Shown in pieces: positions 8,262 through 16,198 of a stretch of DNA of 64,000 nt. The translations under genes were made by a program, and so were the position numbers. Each line of letters starts with the position of its first letter. Position 1 is the first letter of the stretch. The stretch is from Cytobacillus oceanisediminis 2691. Lineage in GTDB: Bacteria; Bacillota; Bacilli; Bacillales; Cytobacillaceae. The notes beneath the pieces were generated by a model. The model saw only the letters and a list, made by a program, of their open reading frames with translations. It ran no database searches and was not told the DNA's origin. The stretch is from contig NZ_CP015506.1 in NCBI RefSeq assembly GCF_000294775.2, forward strand, positions 2,455,501 through 2,519,500, written 5' to 3'.

Positions 8262-8603
8262 TTATTTCTTTTGTTCTGAACTGTCGCTTTTTAATCCTGT
8301 AACAGATCTGAATAGCTGTGTGTTCATGCTGCCCTGGACAATATCCTCAAGGAAGAATTGTTCGATTAGCTTTTTATATTCTTCATCTTCAAACATCTTC
8401 CTGTTTTGAAGCTCCATTTCAGCAAGACCTTCATATTTGGAAAGAAAAGCATAGGTATGGTCTTGTCCTGAAATGGGCGATAATAGCTCAACCTCATGCT
8501 GATAATTCTCGTTTCGGTAGCTTTGGATCATTCTCACGTTTTTTAACGCTTCAACAAAATGGTCCTGCTTCACTTCAAATGTCTGGTAAACGAAAACTGA
8601 CAT
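8262..8603 (-). CDS. Hypothetical protein, possible dimeric alpha/beta-barrel
   Basis: 113-residue soluble protein. The pattern of a short N-terminal strand (FVYQTFEVK), a helix (DHFVEALKNVRMIQ), a strand (EVELLSPISG) and another strand-helix pair (TYAFLSKYEGLAEME) is that of the dimeric alpha/beta-barrel (ABM/NIPSNAP-like) fold, but I recognise no family signature. It lies 33 bases downstream of the DUF2512 gene on the same strand, so the two may share a transcript. Start ATG at 8603 behind GGGAAGGGG. Fold is inference; function unknown. Confidence 0.55.
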   Translation of the reverse strand: MSVFVYQTFEVKQDHFVEALKNVRMIQSYRNENYQHEVELLSPISGQDHTYAFLSKYEGLAEMELQNRKMFEDEEYKKLIEQFFLEDIVQGSMNTQLFRSVTGLKSDSSEQKK

Positions 8604-8636
8604 AATAATCCCCTTCCCAAGAGTTTTCAGAATGTG

Positions 8637-9089
8637 TTATTTATCCTCTTCGCTTCTTACATCCGGTCTTACAGGTGTTAAATCCTCGGAAACTTCAGTA
8701 TTATAGCGAAGGTTTCCTTGGTTAATAGTGCCTTTTTCATTACTTGCTTCTGTCATATTTCTAAGCAAATATAAGTGGAATAGATATTCAAATAATGCGA
8801 CTCCAAGAGCTGCGGCTATTGACATTGCAATAAGATTATCACCATTGATTAGAATTGAACTCAAAAACCAAATGAGCAAAAAAGCCAATCCAAAGTCGGC
8901 TGCCGTTGCGATCATATTGCTGCTCCTTGGGAGTATCACCATGTCACCAAGGATATAAGCTGTAATGCCCAGAATGGCTGTTATTATAAATACATTTACA
9001 AAGCTCATTCCAAAGAATATTCCGAGAATGATATATAAGAGAACAACACTTGCGAGAAATTTTAGAGCTAATGCCTTGAAATGCTGCAT
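8637..9089 (-). CDS. DUF2512 (YndM-like) membrane protein
   Basis: 150-residue DUF2512 protein with four transmembrane helices in about residues 5-110 and a hydrophilic C-terminal tail. The family features ILGDMVILPR and the later ADFGLAFLLIW are present. A second DUF2512 gene lies at 33356-33799 in this window and shares the GDxxILPR motif, a following ADF block and the same four-helix layout. Start ATG at 9089 behind AAAGGAGGGAG. Function unknown; the family is found mainly in spore formers. Confidence 0.8.
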   Translation of the reverse strand: MQHFKALALKFLASVVLLYIILGIFFGMSFVNVFIITAILGITAYILGDMVILPRSSNMIATAADFGLAFLLIWFLSSILINGDNLIAMSIAAALGVALFEYLFHLYLLRNMTEASNEKGTINQGNLRYNTEVSEDLTPVRPDVRSEEDK

Positions 9090-9273
9090 AATCTCCCTCC
9101 TTTACATTGTTAGTTTGTTTATTAGCACAAAAATTATTCCCATATATAGCTGTACATCAATTTAAGAAAAAGATTCCTTTTATTGATTTAATTTTCTAGT
9201 GTGAAGGTGATGGGCAAAGAGAAATAGATCAAAGGGGCAAATGTCCCTGAATAATTATTAGGAGGCTGTTAAT

Positions 9274-9654
9274 ATGCATACAACTCAACATGGAGTACAG
9301 CAGGCAAATCAAGCCAGGCAGCTAGCTCAGCAGCTGATTCAGCAGACACAGCAAGGAAGCCAGCAATATCGTATGATGATGCTGCAGGAACAGCAGAACA
9401 TTCAGATGCTTGAGCAGATTCTTCAGCGTGAAAAGCAGGCTGCCCAATTAATTGAACAAAGCCTGCAAAGCCATGACTTAGCCATTCAGCGATGCCAGGA
9501 AGTCGTACACATTTGCAATCAAATGCAGGGACAGCTTACTGGGCAAGAAATGGCTGGAGGAAGTCTTTCAGCAATGCAGCAGCCTTTTAATAGCCAGAGC
9601 CAATTTCAGACTGGTTCTCAATTCAATTATGCAGGAACTTTCCGCCAGAAATAA
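9274..9654 (+). CDS. Glutamine-rich hypothetical protein
   Basis: 126 residues with 36 Gln (about 29%). Residues 1-85 look like a long amphipathic helix or coiled coil with Gln pairs every few residues; two Cys (RCQEVVHICNQM) lie near residue 75-82; the last 35 residues are Gly/Ser/Gln/Phe-rich and probably unordered. No signal peptide. Start ATG at 9274 behind TTAGGAGG. Such composition resembles small spore-coat or spore-surface proteins of bacilli, but that is only an impression; family not recognised. Confidence 0.6.
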   Translation: MHTTQHGVQQANQARQLAQQLIQQTQQGSQQYRMMMLQEQQNIQMLEQILQREKQAAQLIEQSLQSHDLAIQRCQEVVHICNQMQGQLTGQEMAGGSLSAMQQPFNSQSQFQTGSQFNYAGTFRQK

Positions 9655-9662
9655 TTGAGTAC

Positions 9663-9692
9663 AAAAAAACAGCCCGATTGATTCGGGCTGTT
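9663..9692 (-). terminator. Terminator of htpG
   Basis: AACAGCCCGA/TTCGGGCTGTT stem followed on the minus strand by a run of T, 12 bases past the htpG stop. Confidence 0.85.
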
Positions 9693-9703
9693 AAAACGGT
9701 ATG

Positions 9704-11581
9704 TTAAACCATTACTTTGCAAATATCATTCGTAAACTCAACAGGATCACTGATCGGAAGGCCTTCTATCAGCAAAGCCTGGTTATATAGGAGGTTTGTA
9801 TACAGATTTAATTTTTCTTTATCGTTTTCTAAAGCATTTTTTAAGGCTTGGAAGACTTCATGGTTTGAATTGATTTCCAAAACCTTATTTGCTTTTACGT
9901 CTTGATTATCCGGCATGCTGCTAAGGACTTTTTCCATTTCAATGGTAACTTCTCCATCAGCTGTCAGGCAAACCGGGTGGCTTTTAAGCCTTTTGGAAAT
10001 TCGTACATCCGTCACTTTTCCTGACAAAATTTCTTTCATGCTGCTGAACAATTCCTTATGTTCTTTTTCTTCTGATTCGGATACCTTTTCATCCTCATTC
10101 TCTATGCCGAGATCGCCGCTTGATACAGACTTGAATTCCTTGTCTTTATAGGTCATAAGCATCTTAATGGCAAACTCATCAATATCTTCTGTAAAATATA
10201 GTATTTCATAACCCTTGTCAGCCAAAAGTTCAGTTTGCGGTAGTTTTTCTATTCTTTCATGTGACTCTCCTGCTGCGTAATAAATATATTTCTGGTCATC
10301 CTTCATCCTTGATATATATTCATCAAGTGATGCCAGTTTCTTTTCTTTTGAAGAATAGAACATCAATAAATCCTGGAGCATTTCTTTATGGGTTCCGAAA
10401 TCGCTGTATACACCATATTTTAATTGTCTTCCAAACGACTTATAAAATTGTTCATATTTTTCCCGCTCATTTTTCATCAGGCTGTGAAGTTCGTTTCTTA
10501 TCTTTTTGCTGATGTTTTTAGCAATGAGCTTCAGCTGCCGATCATGCTGGAGCATTTCTCTTGAAATGTTAAGTGATAAATCTTCAGAGTCCACCATCCC
10601 CTTTACAAAACTGAAATAATCTGGAAGAAGGTCTCCGCACTTATTCATAATTAATACGCCATTTGAATAAAGCTCCAGGCCTTTTTCATATTCCTTTGAA
10701 TAATAATCAAATGGAATATTCTCAGGAATATATAAAATTGCATTATAGCGGATTGTGCCATCCACATGAATATGGATATGCTTTACCGGCTTGTCAAAGC
10801 CATAATGCTTCTCCTGATAAAATTTTTCATAATCTTCGTCTGTCAGTTCACTTTTATTTTTCCGCCAAATCGGAACCATGCTATTGATGGTCTGCTCTTC
10901 GGTGCTTTCTTTATATTCATTCTCAGCACCTTCTATTGGTTCTTTGATTGCTGCATCCATCTTAATTGGATAGCGGATGAAGTCTGAGTATTTCTTTATG
11001 ATCGATTTTAAGCGGTACTCTTCGAGGTATTCATCAAAGCTTTCATCTTCCGTATTTTCTTTTATTTTAAGGATAATATCAGTACCGACTGCCTCTTTTT
11101 CACATGGCGTAATCGTATATCCTTCCGCCCCATGTGATTCCCATTTGTAGGCCTGTTCACTGCCAAGGGCTTTGCTGATCACAGTTACAACATCAGCGAC
11201 CATGAATGCCGCATAAAATCCTACTCCGAATTGGCCAATAATATCATGGCCATCTTTAATCTCCTGTTCTTTCTTAAAAGCGAGAGAACCGCTTTTAGCA
11301 ATGATGCCAAGGTTATTTTCCAGCTCTTCCTTTGTCATTCCAATGCCAGTATCTTTGATTGTTAATGTTCTGTTTTCCTTATCAGGAACGACCTTTATGT
11401 AGTAACTCTCTTTGTCAAACGTTAAGGAATCGTCTGTAAGTGCTTTATAGTAGATCTTATCGATCGCATCGCTGCTGTTGGAAATAAGCTCCCTCAGGAA
11501 CACCTCTCTTTGAGAGTAAATGGAGTTGATCATCATTTCCAATAATCTCTTGGATTCTGCCTTAAACTGTTTCGTTTCCAT
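9704..11581 (-). CDS. htpG: Molecular chaperone HtpG (Hsp90)
   Basis: Bacterial Hsp90, an ATP-dependent cytosolic chaperone. 625 residues, the normal size. The GHKL ATPase motifs are in place: NSSDA at 35-39, DTGIGM at 77-82 and GQFGVGF at 116-122; the middle domain carries [10 protein letters not shown] with the catalytic arginine. Start ATG at 11581 behind AAGGGGAG. A CIRCE operator lies 33 bases upstream, so repression by HrcA is expected; in B. subtilis htpG is not in the HrcA regulon, so control differs here. It stands alone between its terminator and the operator. Confidence 0.97.
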   Translation of the reverse strand: METKQFKAESKRLLEMMINSIYSQREVFLRELISNSSDAIDKIYYKALTDDSLTFDKESYYIKVVPDKENRTLTIKDTGIGMTKEELENNLGIIAKSGSLAFKKEQEIKDGHDIIGQFGVGFYAAFMVADVVTVISKALGSEQAYKWESHGAEGYTITPCEKEAVGTDIILKIKENTEDESFDEYLEEYRLKSIIKKYSDFIRYPIKMDAAIKEPIEGAENEYKESTEEQTINSMVPIWRKNKSELTDEDYEKFYQEKHYGFDKPVKHIHIHVDGTIRYNAILYIPENIPFDYYSKEYEKGLELYSNGVLIMNKCGDLLPDYFSFVKGMVDSEDLSLNISREMLQHDRQLKLIAKNISKKIRNELHSLMKNEREKYEQFYKSFGRQLKYGVYSDFGTHKEMLQDLLMFYSSKEKKLASLDEYISRMKDDQKYIYYAAGESHERIEKLPQTELLADKGYEILYFTEDIDEFAIKMLMTYKDKEFKSVSSGDLGIENEDEKVSESEEKEHKELFSSMKEILSGKVTDVRISKRLKSHPVCLTADGEVTIEMEKVLSSMPDNQDVKANKVLEINSNHEVFQALKNALENDKEKLNLYTNLLYNQALLIEGLPISDPVEFTNDICKVMV

Positions 11582-11613
11582 GTTAGTCTCTCCCCTTTCA
11601 AATTTTCATTACA

Positions 11614-11640
11614 TTAGCACTTAAACCTTAAGAGTGCTAA
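11614..11640 (-). promoter_or_regulatory. CIRCE operator (HrcA) upstream of htpG
   Basis: Read on the minus strand: TTAGCACTC, nine bases, AAGTGCTAA. The CIRCE consensus is TTAGCACTC-N9-GAGTGCTAA, so there is a single mismatch. A TTGACA hexamer on the minus strand (11672-11677) with TATTTA 17 bases on (11649-11654) could be the promoter, placing CIRCE right at the transcript start, as is usual for HrcA. Confidence 0.9.
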
Positions 11641-11699
11641 ACAATATTTAAATATCATATTAGTCAATTTGTGTCAATCAGCATGAACTGACTTTCGTT

Positions 11700-12635
11700 C
11701 TAAATGATTTCTTCTGCACATTCAACAAGATTGTGTATTGTCTCTTTTAATTGCCTCGACAGCTGTTCTGGAGTCCATTTCGCTCTCTGATTGTCCAGAT
11801 CTGATTGTATTAGCATCATCATCCAAACCGAAAAAACAGCTGAAAACACATAATATTCCTGTTTGAACTTCTCCCTGTCTGGAGCAGAAATTTGAATTTC
11901 TTTACAATAACAGTCCAGAATCATATTTCGCATAGTATGGTTATTAGGCTTAGGGAAATCCGGATGTGAAATATCGATTAAATGAAACAAATCCCAAAAA
12001 GGTGTGTTCATGTGGCAATGTTCCCAGTCCAGAACCACCGTCTTATCGCCCGCATACCCATAATTCCCCTGGTGCAAATCCCCATGGCAAAGAACTTTCA
12101 CAGTGGAAAAGGGTTTACTGGTAAATGCGCTGAAAATTTTATTGCCTAAACGATCTGAAATATTATGTAACTTGAAAATAGAAAACACTTTCTCTTTGTT
12201 CTGCAGGATTTGGTCTGCCATCTCCTCAATAGGCGGTTTAGGACCTTTCAGCTGTGCATGGGAAAACCGCTCAGCGGGCAGAGAGTGCCATTTGGCCATT
12301 AATGCAGTTAGTTCCAGTGCAATATTTGAATCAAATGTATGTGTAATGGTGCCAAGGTCTTCTAAAATAATCCAATTAACGCTTAGTTTGTTTTGGACGG
12401 AGTACGACAGGATTTTTGGAAACTTTAGCGGGAGTTCTGACAGTACATTTTCAAAAATCCACACTTCTTTTCCCAGCTGAGTATTGTTTGTCAGAGGTTT
12501 GAAAATAAAGCTTTTTGACGCATCAATAAAAAAACGCTCGACAAACCGGCCGTTCGCTCCCTGATATAAGTTCTCTCTTCTTAAAATGTAACGGTCATTT
12601 AGAGTCCCGTTTTCAGTCACAATATTAGTAAACAA
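11700..12635 (-). CDS. APH/choline-kinase-like phosphotransferase
   Basis: Soluble kinase-like protein of the aminoglycoside phosphotransferase (APH) superfamily. It has the Brenner motif CHGDLHQGNYG with the catalytic Asp and the metal-binding VLDWEHCHMNTPFWDLFHL block. The upstream half holds an ATP-binding Lys in a SFIFKPL segment. Start: I prefer the TTG at 12635, seven bases behind AGGGGGAG, over the longer frame that opens at 12683. The protein is then about 311 residues. Substrate not known: this superfamily also phosphorylates sugars, choline and small alcohols, and nothing here says antibiotic resistance. It is separate from htpG (about 65 bases after the CIRCE region, opposite side). 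Confidence 0.75.
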   Translation of the reverse strand: MFTNIVTENGTLNDRYILRRENLYQGANGRFVERFFIDASKSFIFKPLTNNTQLGKEVWIFENVLSELPLKFPKILSYSVQNKLSVNWIILEDLGTITHTFDSNIALELTALMAKWHSLPAERFSHAQLKGPKPPIEEMADQILQNKEKVFSIFKLHNISDRLGNKIFSAFTSKPFSTVKVLCHGDLHQGNYGYAGDKTVVLDWEHCHMNTPFWDLFHLIDISHPDFPKPNNHTMRNMILDCYCKEIQISAPDREKFKQEYYVFSAVFSVWMMMLIQSDLDNQRAKWTPEQLSRQLKETIHNLVECAEEII

Positions 12636-12720
12636 GCTGGAGCTCCCCCTTAATAGGCATCCTATCTCCACAATATATATCAATCTGCTTTAAAAAAATA
12701 CTGCTTTTTTCACTGCACAA

Positions 12721-12749
12721 AAAAAGTATCCTGCGCAAGGATACTTTTT
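12721..12749 (-). terminator. Terminator of the phn-deacetylase operon
   Basis: AAAAAGTATCCT/AGGATACTTTTT with a short loop; T-run on both strands. It overlaps the deacetylase stop codon. Confidence 0.85.
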
Positions 12750-13359
12750 AGAGCAAACTGAATTCATAGCCTTTATTTCGGATCTCAGCAATTAAAGCAG
12801 GGAGAGCTTCAACAGTCTGGGTTAATTCATGCAAAAGAATGATCGCTCCCTCTTCCAGGTTCTCTATGACGTTTGCGATAATTTGTTCAGGCTGTTCTTT
12901 TAGCTCCCAGTCCATTGCCGAGATTCTCCACATGATGGTTGATAGCCCAAGCTGTTTGGCTGCGGCTATAGTGTGTTCATTGTACTGCCCAAATGGGGGC
13001 CGAAATAGCTTCACTTCCTGGCCGATGATCGACTCAATCTTAGTTTTGCTGCTGCTGAGATCCTGGACTTGTTCATGTGGACTCAAATTAACATAATTGG
13101 AATGCTTTGAAGAGTGGGTACCTATCTGATGACCTTCTTCTATGACTCTTTTCCACGGACGCTGAGGGTATAAAAGCCTGGATTGCCAGAAGAATACAGC
13201 TGGAACATTCTCTTTCTTCAAGATATCCAATATTTCCGGAAGAACTCTACCGGGTCCATCATCAAAGGTCAACACCACTGTTTTCTTCGATGCATGGCCC
13301 TCATTAAATAGTTTGATATCAGGGTCATTCGAAACGTACACGACGTTCGAGCTATCCAC
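12748..13359 (-). CDS. Polysaccharide deacetylase (NodB-like, CE4)
   Basis: 203-residue CE4 deacetylase, removing acetyl groups from N-acetylated sugars such as peptidoglycan or chitin-like polymers. Motif 1 TFDDGPG (residues 30-36, Asp pair as base and metal ligand), motif 2 GTHSSKHSN (HxxxH-type metal histidines), motif 3 RPPFGQY, and motif 5 LLHEL late in the protein are visible. No signal peptide or transmembrane segment is present in this frame, which is unusual for a wall enzyme; the GTG at 13359 has a weak ribosome site, so the N-terminus is uncertain. It follows phnC by 38 bases, on the same strand, and probably belongs to that operon. Confidence 0.8.
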   Translation of the reverse strand: MDSSNVVYVSNDPDIKLFNEGHASKKTVVLTFDDGPGRVLPEILDILKKENVPAVFFWQSRLLYPQRPWKRVIEEGHQIGTHSSKHSNYVNLSPHEQVQDLSSSKTKIESIIGQEVKLFRPPFGQYNEHTIAAAKQLGLSTIMWRISAMDWELKEQPEQIIANVIENLEEGAIILLHELTQTVEALPALIAEIRNKGYEFSLL

Positions 13360-13397
13360 AACTCATGGACAATTGGCCATTTCCTCTGCCTCCTTTT

Positions 13398-14171
13398 TTA
13401 AGTAGAACGGATATATGATTTCTCGCCATAACTTTCTGCATCATATGTAAATACATACATATCGTCTGTAAACTGCTCTGGTTTATCATCAAAAACGACT
13501 TCCCCATCTTTTAAAGCGATAATGCGGGTTGCATATCGTTTAGCTAACTGAACATCATGGACATTAATAATGGTTTGAAGCTTATGCCGCTCATGCATCT
13601 CCTGAAGCAAGCTGAATATCCGGTCTGAAGTTCCAGGATCCAGGCTTGCAACAGGCTCGTCGCCTAGAAGGAAACTTGGATTTTGAAGGAGAGCCCTTGC
13701 AATGCCAACTCTCTGTTTTTGCCCTCCGCTAAGATGCTCGACCCTGCGATCGGCAAAATCGGCTAAGCCCACCTCTGCAATGACTTGTTTAGCCTGTGCC
13801 TTTTCTTCATCTGTGAACCATCCAATAAGATTCTTGAAGCTGCTCCTGAAGCCGAACATGCCTGTCAGAACATTTTGCAGTACAGTCAATCGGGGAATTA
13901 GATTAAAATGCTGAAAGATCATTCCCATCTCCCTGCGGATTTTTCGAAGCTGTTCATCACTCAGTGCAGAAAAGGATTGGCCATCCCAGATGATTTCCCC
14001 GGATGATGGTGTCTGCAAGCCGTTTAAACAGCGGATCAAAGTGGATTTTCCAGCACCGCTTTTACCTAACACACAAACAAAATCACCAGGATGAATGGTC
14101 AGGTTTATAGAATTCAGGGCATTATGCTTCATGCCGGGATAACGGACTGTTATATTTCGAATCTCAAGCAT
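13398..14171 (-). CDS. phnC: Phosphonate-type ABC transporter ATPase PhnC
   Basis: ATP-binding subunit of a PhnCDE-type importer. Walker A GKSGAGKST at residues 36-44, Q-loop FQHFN near 86-90, signature LSGGQ at 147-151 and Walker B FLLGDEP at 167-173, with a switch His in NVHDV. 257 residues, as usual for the family. It follows phnE by 12 bases. There are no C-P lyase genes (phnGHIJKLM) or phosphite dehydrogenase in the window, so the imported compound is not fixed by context. Confidence 0.92.
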   Translation of the reverse strand: MLEIRNITVRYPGMKHNALNSINLTIHPGDFVCVLGKSGAGKSTLIRCLNGLQTPSSGEIIWDGQSFSALSDEQLRKIRREMGMIFQHFNLIPRLTVLQNVLTGMFGFRSSFKNLIGWFTDEEKAQAKQVIAEVGLADFADRRVEHLSGGQKQRVGIARALLQNPSFLLGDEPVASLDPGTSDRIFSLLQEMHERHKLQTIINVHDVQLAKRYATRIIALKDGEVVFDDKPEQFTDDMYVFTYDAESYGEKSYIRST

Positions 14172-14183
14172 TTCAGGCCTCCT

Positions 14184-14939
14184 TTATATCACTCGGTTCC
14201 TAACATAGCTTCCGAAAAGATCCACAAGAACAACGATGATCATTATAACCAGTACATCGAGCGAAACTGAACTGTACTGGAATGTTTTAAAATCATTAAA
14301 AAGTCTCTGGCCAATACCTCCACCGCCAATAAACCCCAATATAAGAGAAGTTCGAATGGCAACCTCAAACCGGTAGAAGTAATTCGACAATACATTTGGC
14401 CATATTTGAGGCAGGATGCTGAACAGGGAAGCAAACCAGCTTTTAGCACCAACTGCTTTCATGGCCTCCTGCGGGCCGGGATCGGATGCTTCAATGAGTT
14501 CTGAGATCAGTTTTCCCAGAACCCCAATATTATGAAACATAATGGCCAGGACAGCAGGAAAAGGACCAAGTCCAAGAGCCGTAAGAAGAATCAGACCGAA
14601 AACAATTTCAGGGATGGAACGGACAAAGCTGAGGCCGACTCTGGTTAAATGGTAAATAAGTTTAGAGCCGGACGTGTTTTTGGCTGCCATAAAGCTTAAG
14701 GGGAGTCCGATGATAAGCCCGAAAAAGCTTCCCAAAAAAGCCATGGCCAATGTTTCCAGACTGTCTTCAAGTATCTTTGGAAGAAGAGAAAAATCCATCG
14801 GGAACCAATGGGACAGAAAGTCAATCATATTGCGGAAGTCTTTGAATTTCGATAAATCGAATTCCGTTAGCCTCATGCTAAGATAAACGAATAAAGCCAA
14901 CACGAAATATGTTAATATGCTGCGTTTTTTAAACCACAA
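14184..14939 (-). CDS. phnE: Phosphonate-type ABC transporter permease PhnE
   Basis: Inner-membrane permease with about six transmembrane helices. The region with Glu-Ala-x-x-x-Val-Gly-Ala (QEAMKAVGAKSWF) is the EAA loop that contacts the ATPase; GFIGGGGIGQRLFNDF near the C-terminus is typical of PhnE. 251 residues. It lies between phnD (11-base gap) and phnC (12-base gap), giving the canonical D-E-C order. Start ATG at 14939. Confidence 0.92.
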   Translation of the reverse strand: MWFKKRSILTYFVLALFVYLSMRLTEFDLSKFKDFRNMIDFLSHWFPMDFSLLPKILEDSLETLAMAFLGSFFGLIIGLPLSFMAAKNTSGSKLIYHLTRVGLSFVRSIPEIVFGLILLTALGLGPFPAVLAIMFHNIGVLGKLISELIEASDPGPQEAMKAVGAKSWFASLFSILPQIWPNVLSNYFYRFEVAIRTSLILGFIGGGGIGQRLFNDFKTFQYSSVSLDVLVIMIIVVLVDLFGSYVRNRVI

Positions 14940-14950
14940 TCTTATCAGCC

Positions 14951-15853
14951 CTATTCTTTAATAAGTCCCTCTTTTAGGGCAGCCTGGCGGATGCTTTCAT
15001 AATCTTCATTGCTTGCCTCTGTAAATCCGCTTGCCCCGAAAGCATCCAGAATTTCCGGGTCTTCAATCGCCAGAAATGCTTCTTTTAATGCTTTAATCGT
15101 TTCTTCATCGGTGTTCTCATGTACAGCCCATGGGTACTGAAAAAGCTTTTCTGATTTCCAGATCGTTTTAATCTGATCTCCATCTACTTTTCCTGAATCC
15201 ACTAATTGATTGTAAATGGCGCTGTCGATCGCACCTGCATCAACCTGCTTATTTTGAACTGCCAATGCAGTAGCATCATGCGAGCCTGTAAATCTGACGG
15301 ACTTAAAGCTGTGGTCGTCCTCTGATTTGTAAACTTCGCGGTCCTTCAATTCAATGGATGGGATTAGAGATCCTGAAGTTGAATTGATATCACCGAAAGC
15401 AAAGTCAGATTCACTGCTGTTTTTCAGTAAATCTTCAAGTGAATTCCATGGATTGTCTTTATGTGTGATGATATATGAATAATAGAATGGCTCTCCATCA
15501 ATCAGCTGTGTAATGATGGCTTTTGCGCCGCTCTTCTCATGTGCAACAACATATGTTAACGGGCCGAAATAAGCCATATCAATTTTATCGTAGTTCATGG
15601 CTTCCACTACCCCGTTATAATCCGGATATACTTCGACAGCTACATCCCTATCGAGTTTTTCAGATAAAGTGGACTGAAGTTTCTCCATGGCAGCTTCCAT
15701 GGATCCCTCTGTTTGAACTGGAATGACCCCAATGGTGAACGTTTCTTTCGATTGTTCTTTTCCGTTTCCGTCTGTGTTATCTGTTTCATTTCCGCCGCAT
15801 GCTGACAAAAGCATCAGTGAAAAGATAGTTATGAGCATTAAGAATTTTTTCAT
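14951..15853 (-). CDS. phnD: Phosphonate-type ABC transporter substrate-binding lipoprotein PhnD
   Basis: Extracellular solute-binding lipoprotein of the PhnD family. Lipoprotein signal ends LLSACGGN (Cys19), followed by an Asp/Asn/Glu-rich linker. The domain contains PhnD-like stretches: YNGVVEAMNYDKIDMAYFGP (the base of the binding cleft), then DINSTSGSLIPS and FTGSHDATALAV. 300 residues. Start ATG at 15853 behind GGAAG. First gene of the phnD-phnE-phnC(-deacetylase) operon. Substrates of this family include phosphonates, phosphite and hypophosphite; which one applies is unknown. Confidence 0.9.
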   Translation of the reverse strand: MKKFLMLITIFSLMLLSACGGNETDNTDGNGKEQSKETFTIGVIPVQTEGSMEAAMEKLQSTLSEKLDRDVAVEVYPDYNGVVEAMNYDKIDMAYFGPLTYVVAHEKSGAKAIITQLIDGEPFYYSYIITHKDNPWNSLEDLLKNSSESDFAFGDINSTSGSLIPSIELKDREVYKSEDDHSFKSVRFTGSHDATALAVQNKQVDAGAIDSAIYNQLVDSGKVDGDQIKTIWKSEKLFQYPWAVHENTDEETIKALKEAFLAIEDPEILDAFGASGFTEASNEDYESIRQAALKEGLIKE

Positions 15854-15879
15854 GTTTGCACTTCCTTGTTTTTGATTTT

Positions 15880-16135
15880 GGCTCTATTGCTACAAAATGT
15901 CGGTTAGCTTGTGAATATTGTTCGTTGATCTTTGGCTGCATGCACGCAGCGAACCCGCGGGGAGAGATGAGATCCTCTTCGGCTACGCCTGCGCCTCTCA
16001 CTTCCCTGGCTTCCCGCAGGACATTGAATAAACTTCCCTGAATCAACACCGTACGAAGAAATGCGGATGCATTTTCGAGGATCAAATGCCCTCCGCTACA
16101 ATCAACTCTATTGTTAGATTTAGTTGCAAGTAAAA
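15880..16135. repeat. Degenerate Bacillus-type GC-rich intergenic repeat
   Basis: Fills most of the gap between selD and phnD. Read on the minus strand it contains, in order, GAGTTGATTGTAGCGGAGGG, CCTGCGGGAAG, CGCAGGCGTAGCCGAAGAGG, CTCCCCGCGG and ends near AATAGAGCC. These blocks match in order a family of GC-rich intergenic repeats common in Bacillaceae (blocks like CTCCTGCGGGA, CGCAGGCG, CCCCGCGG). The outer edges both carry CTCTATTGYTA as a direct repeat. It is clearly more GC-rich than its surroundings and encodes no protein I believe. Confidence 0.55.
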
Positions 16136-16168
16136 ACTCTAACGAAAACAGCCTTAATTTTGTAAAGG

Positions 16169-16198
16169 TAAAAAAGGACTCTTTTCGAGTCCTTTTTT
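16169..16198 (-). terminator. Terminator of selD
   Basis: AAAAAGGACTC/GAGTCCTTTTT with a five-base loop, directly after the selD stop codon; T-runs on both strands. Confidence 0.85.

Noticed and set aside
11700..12635. Aminoglycoside resistance gene
   Set aside because: Only the general APH fold is visible; no resistance context, so not called as resistance.
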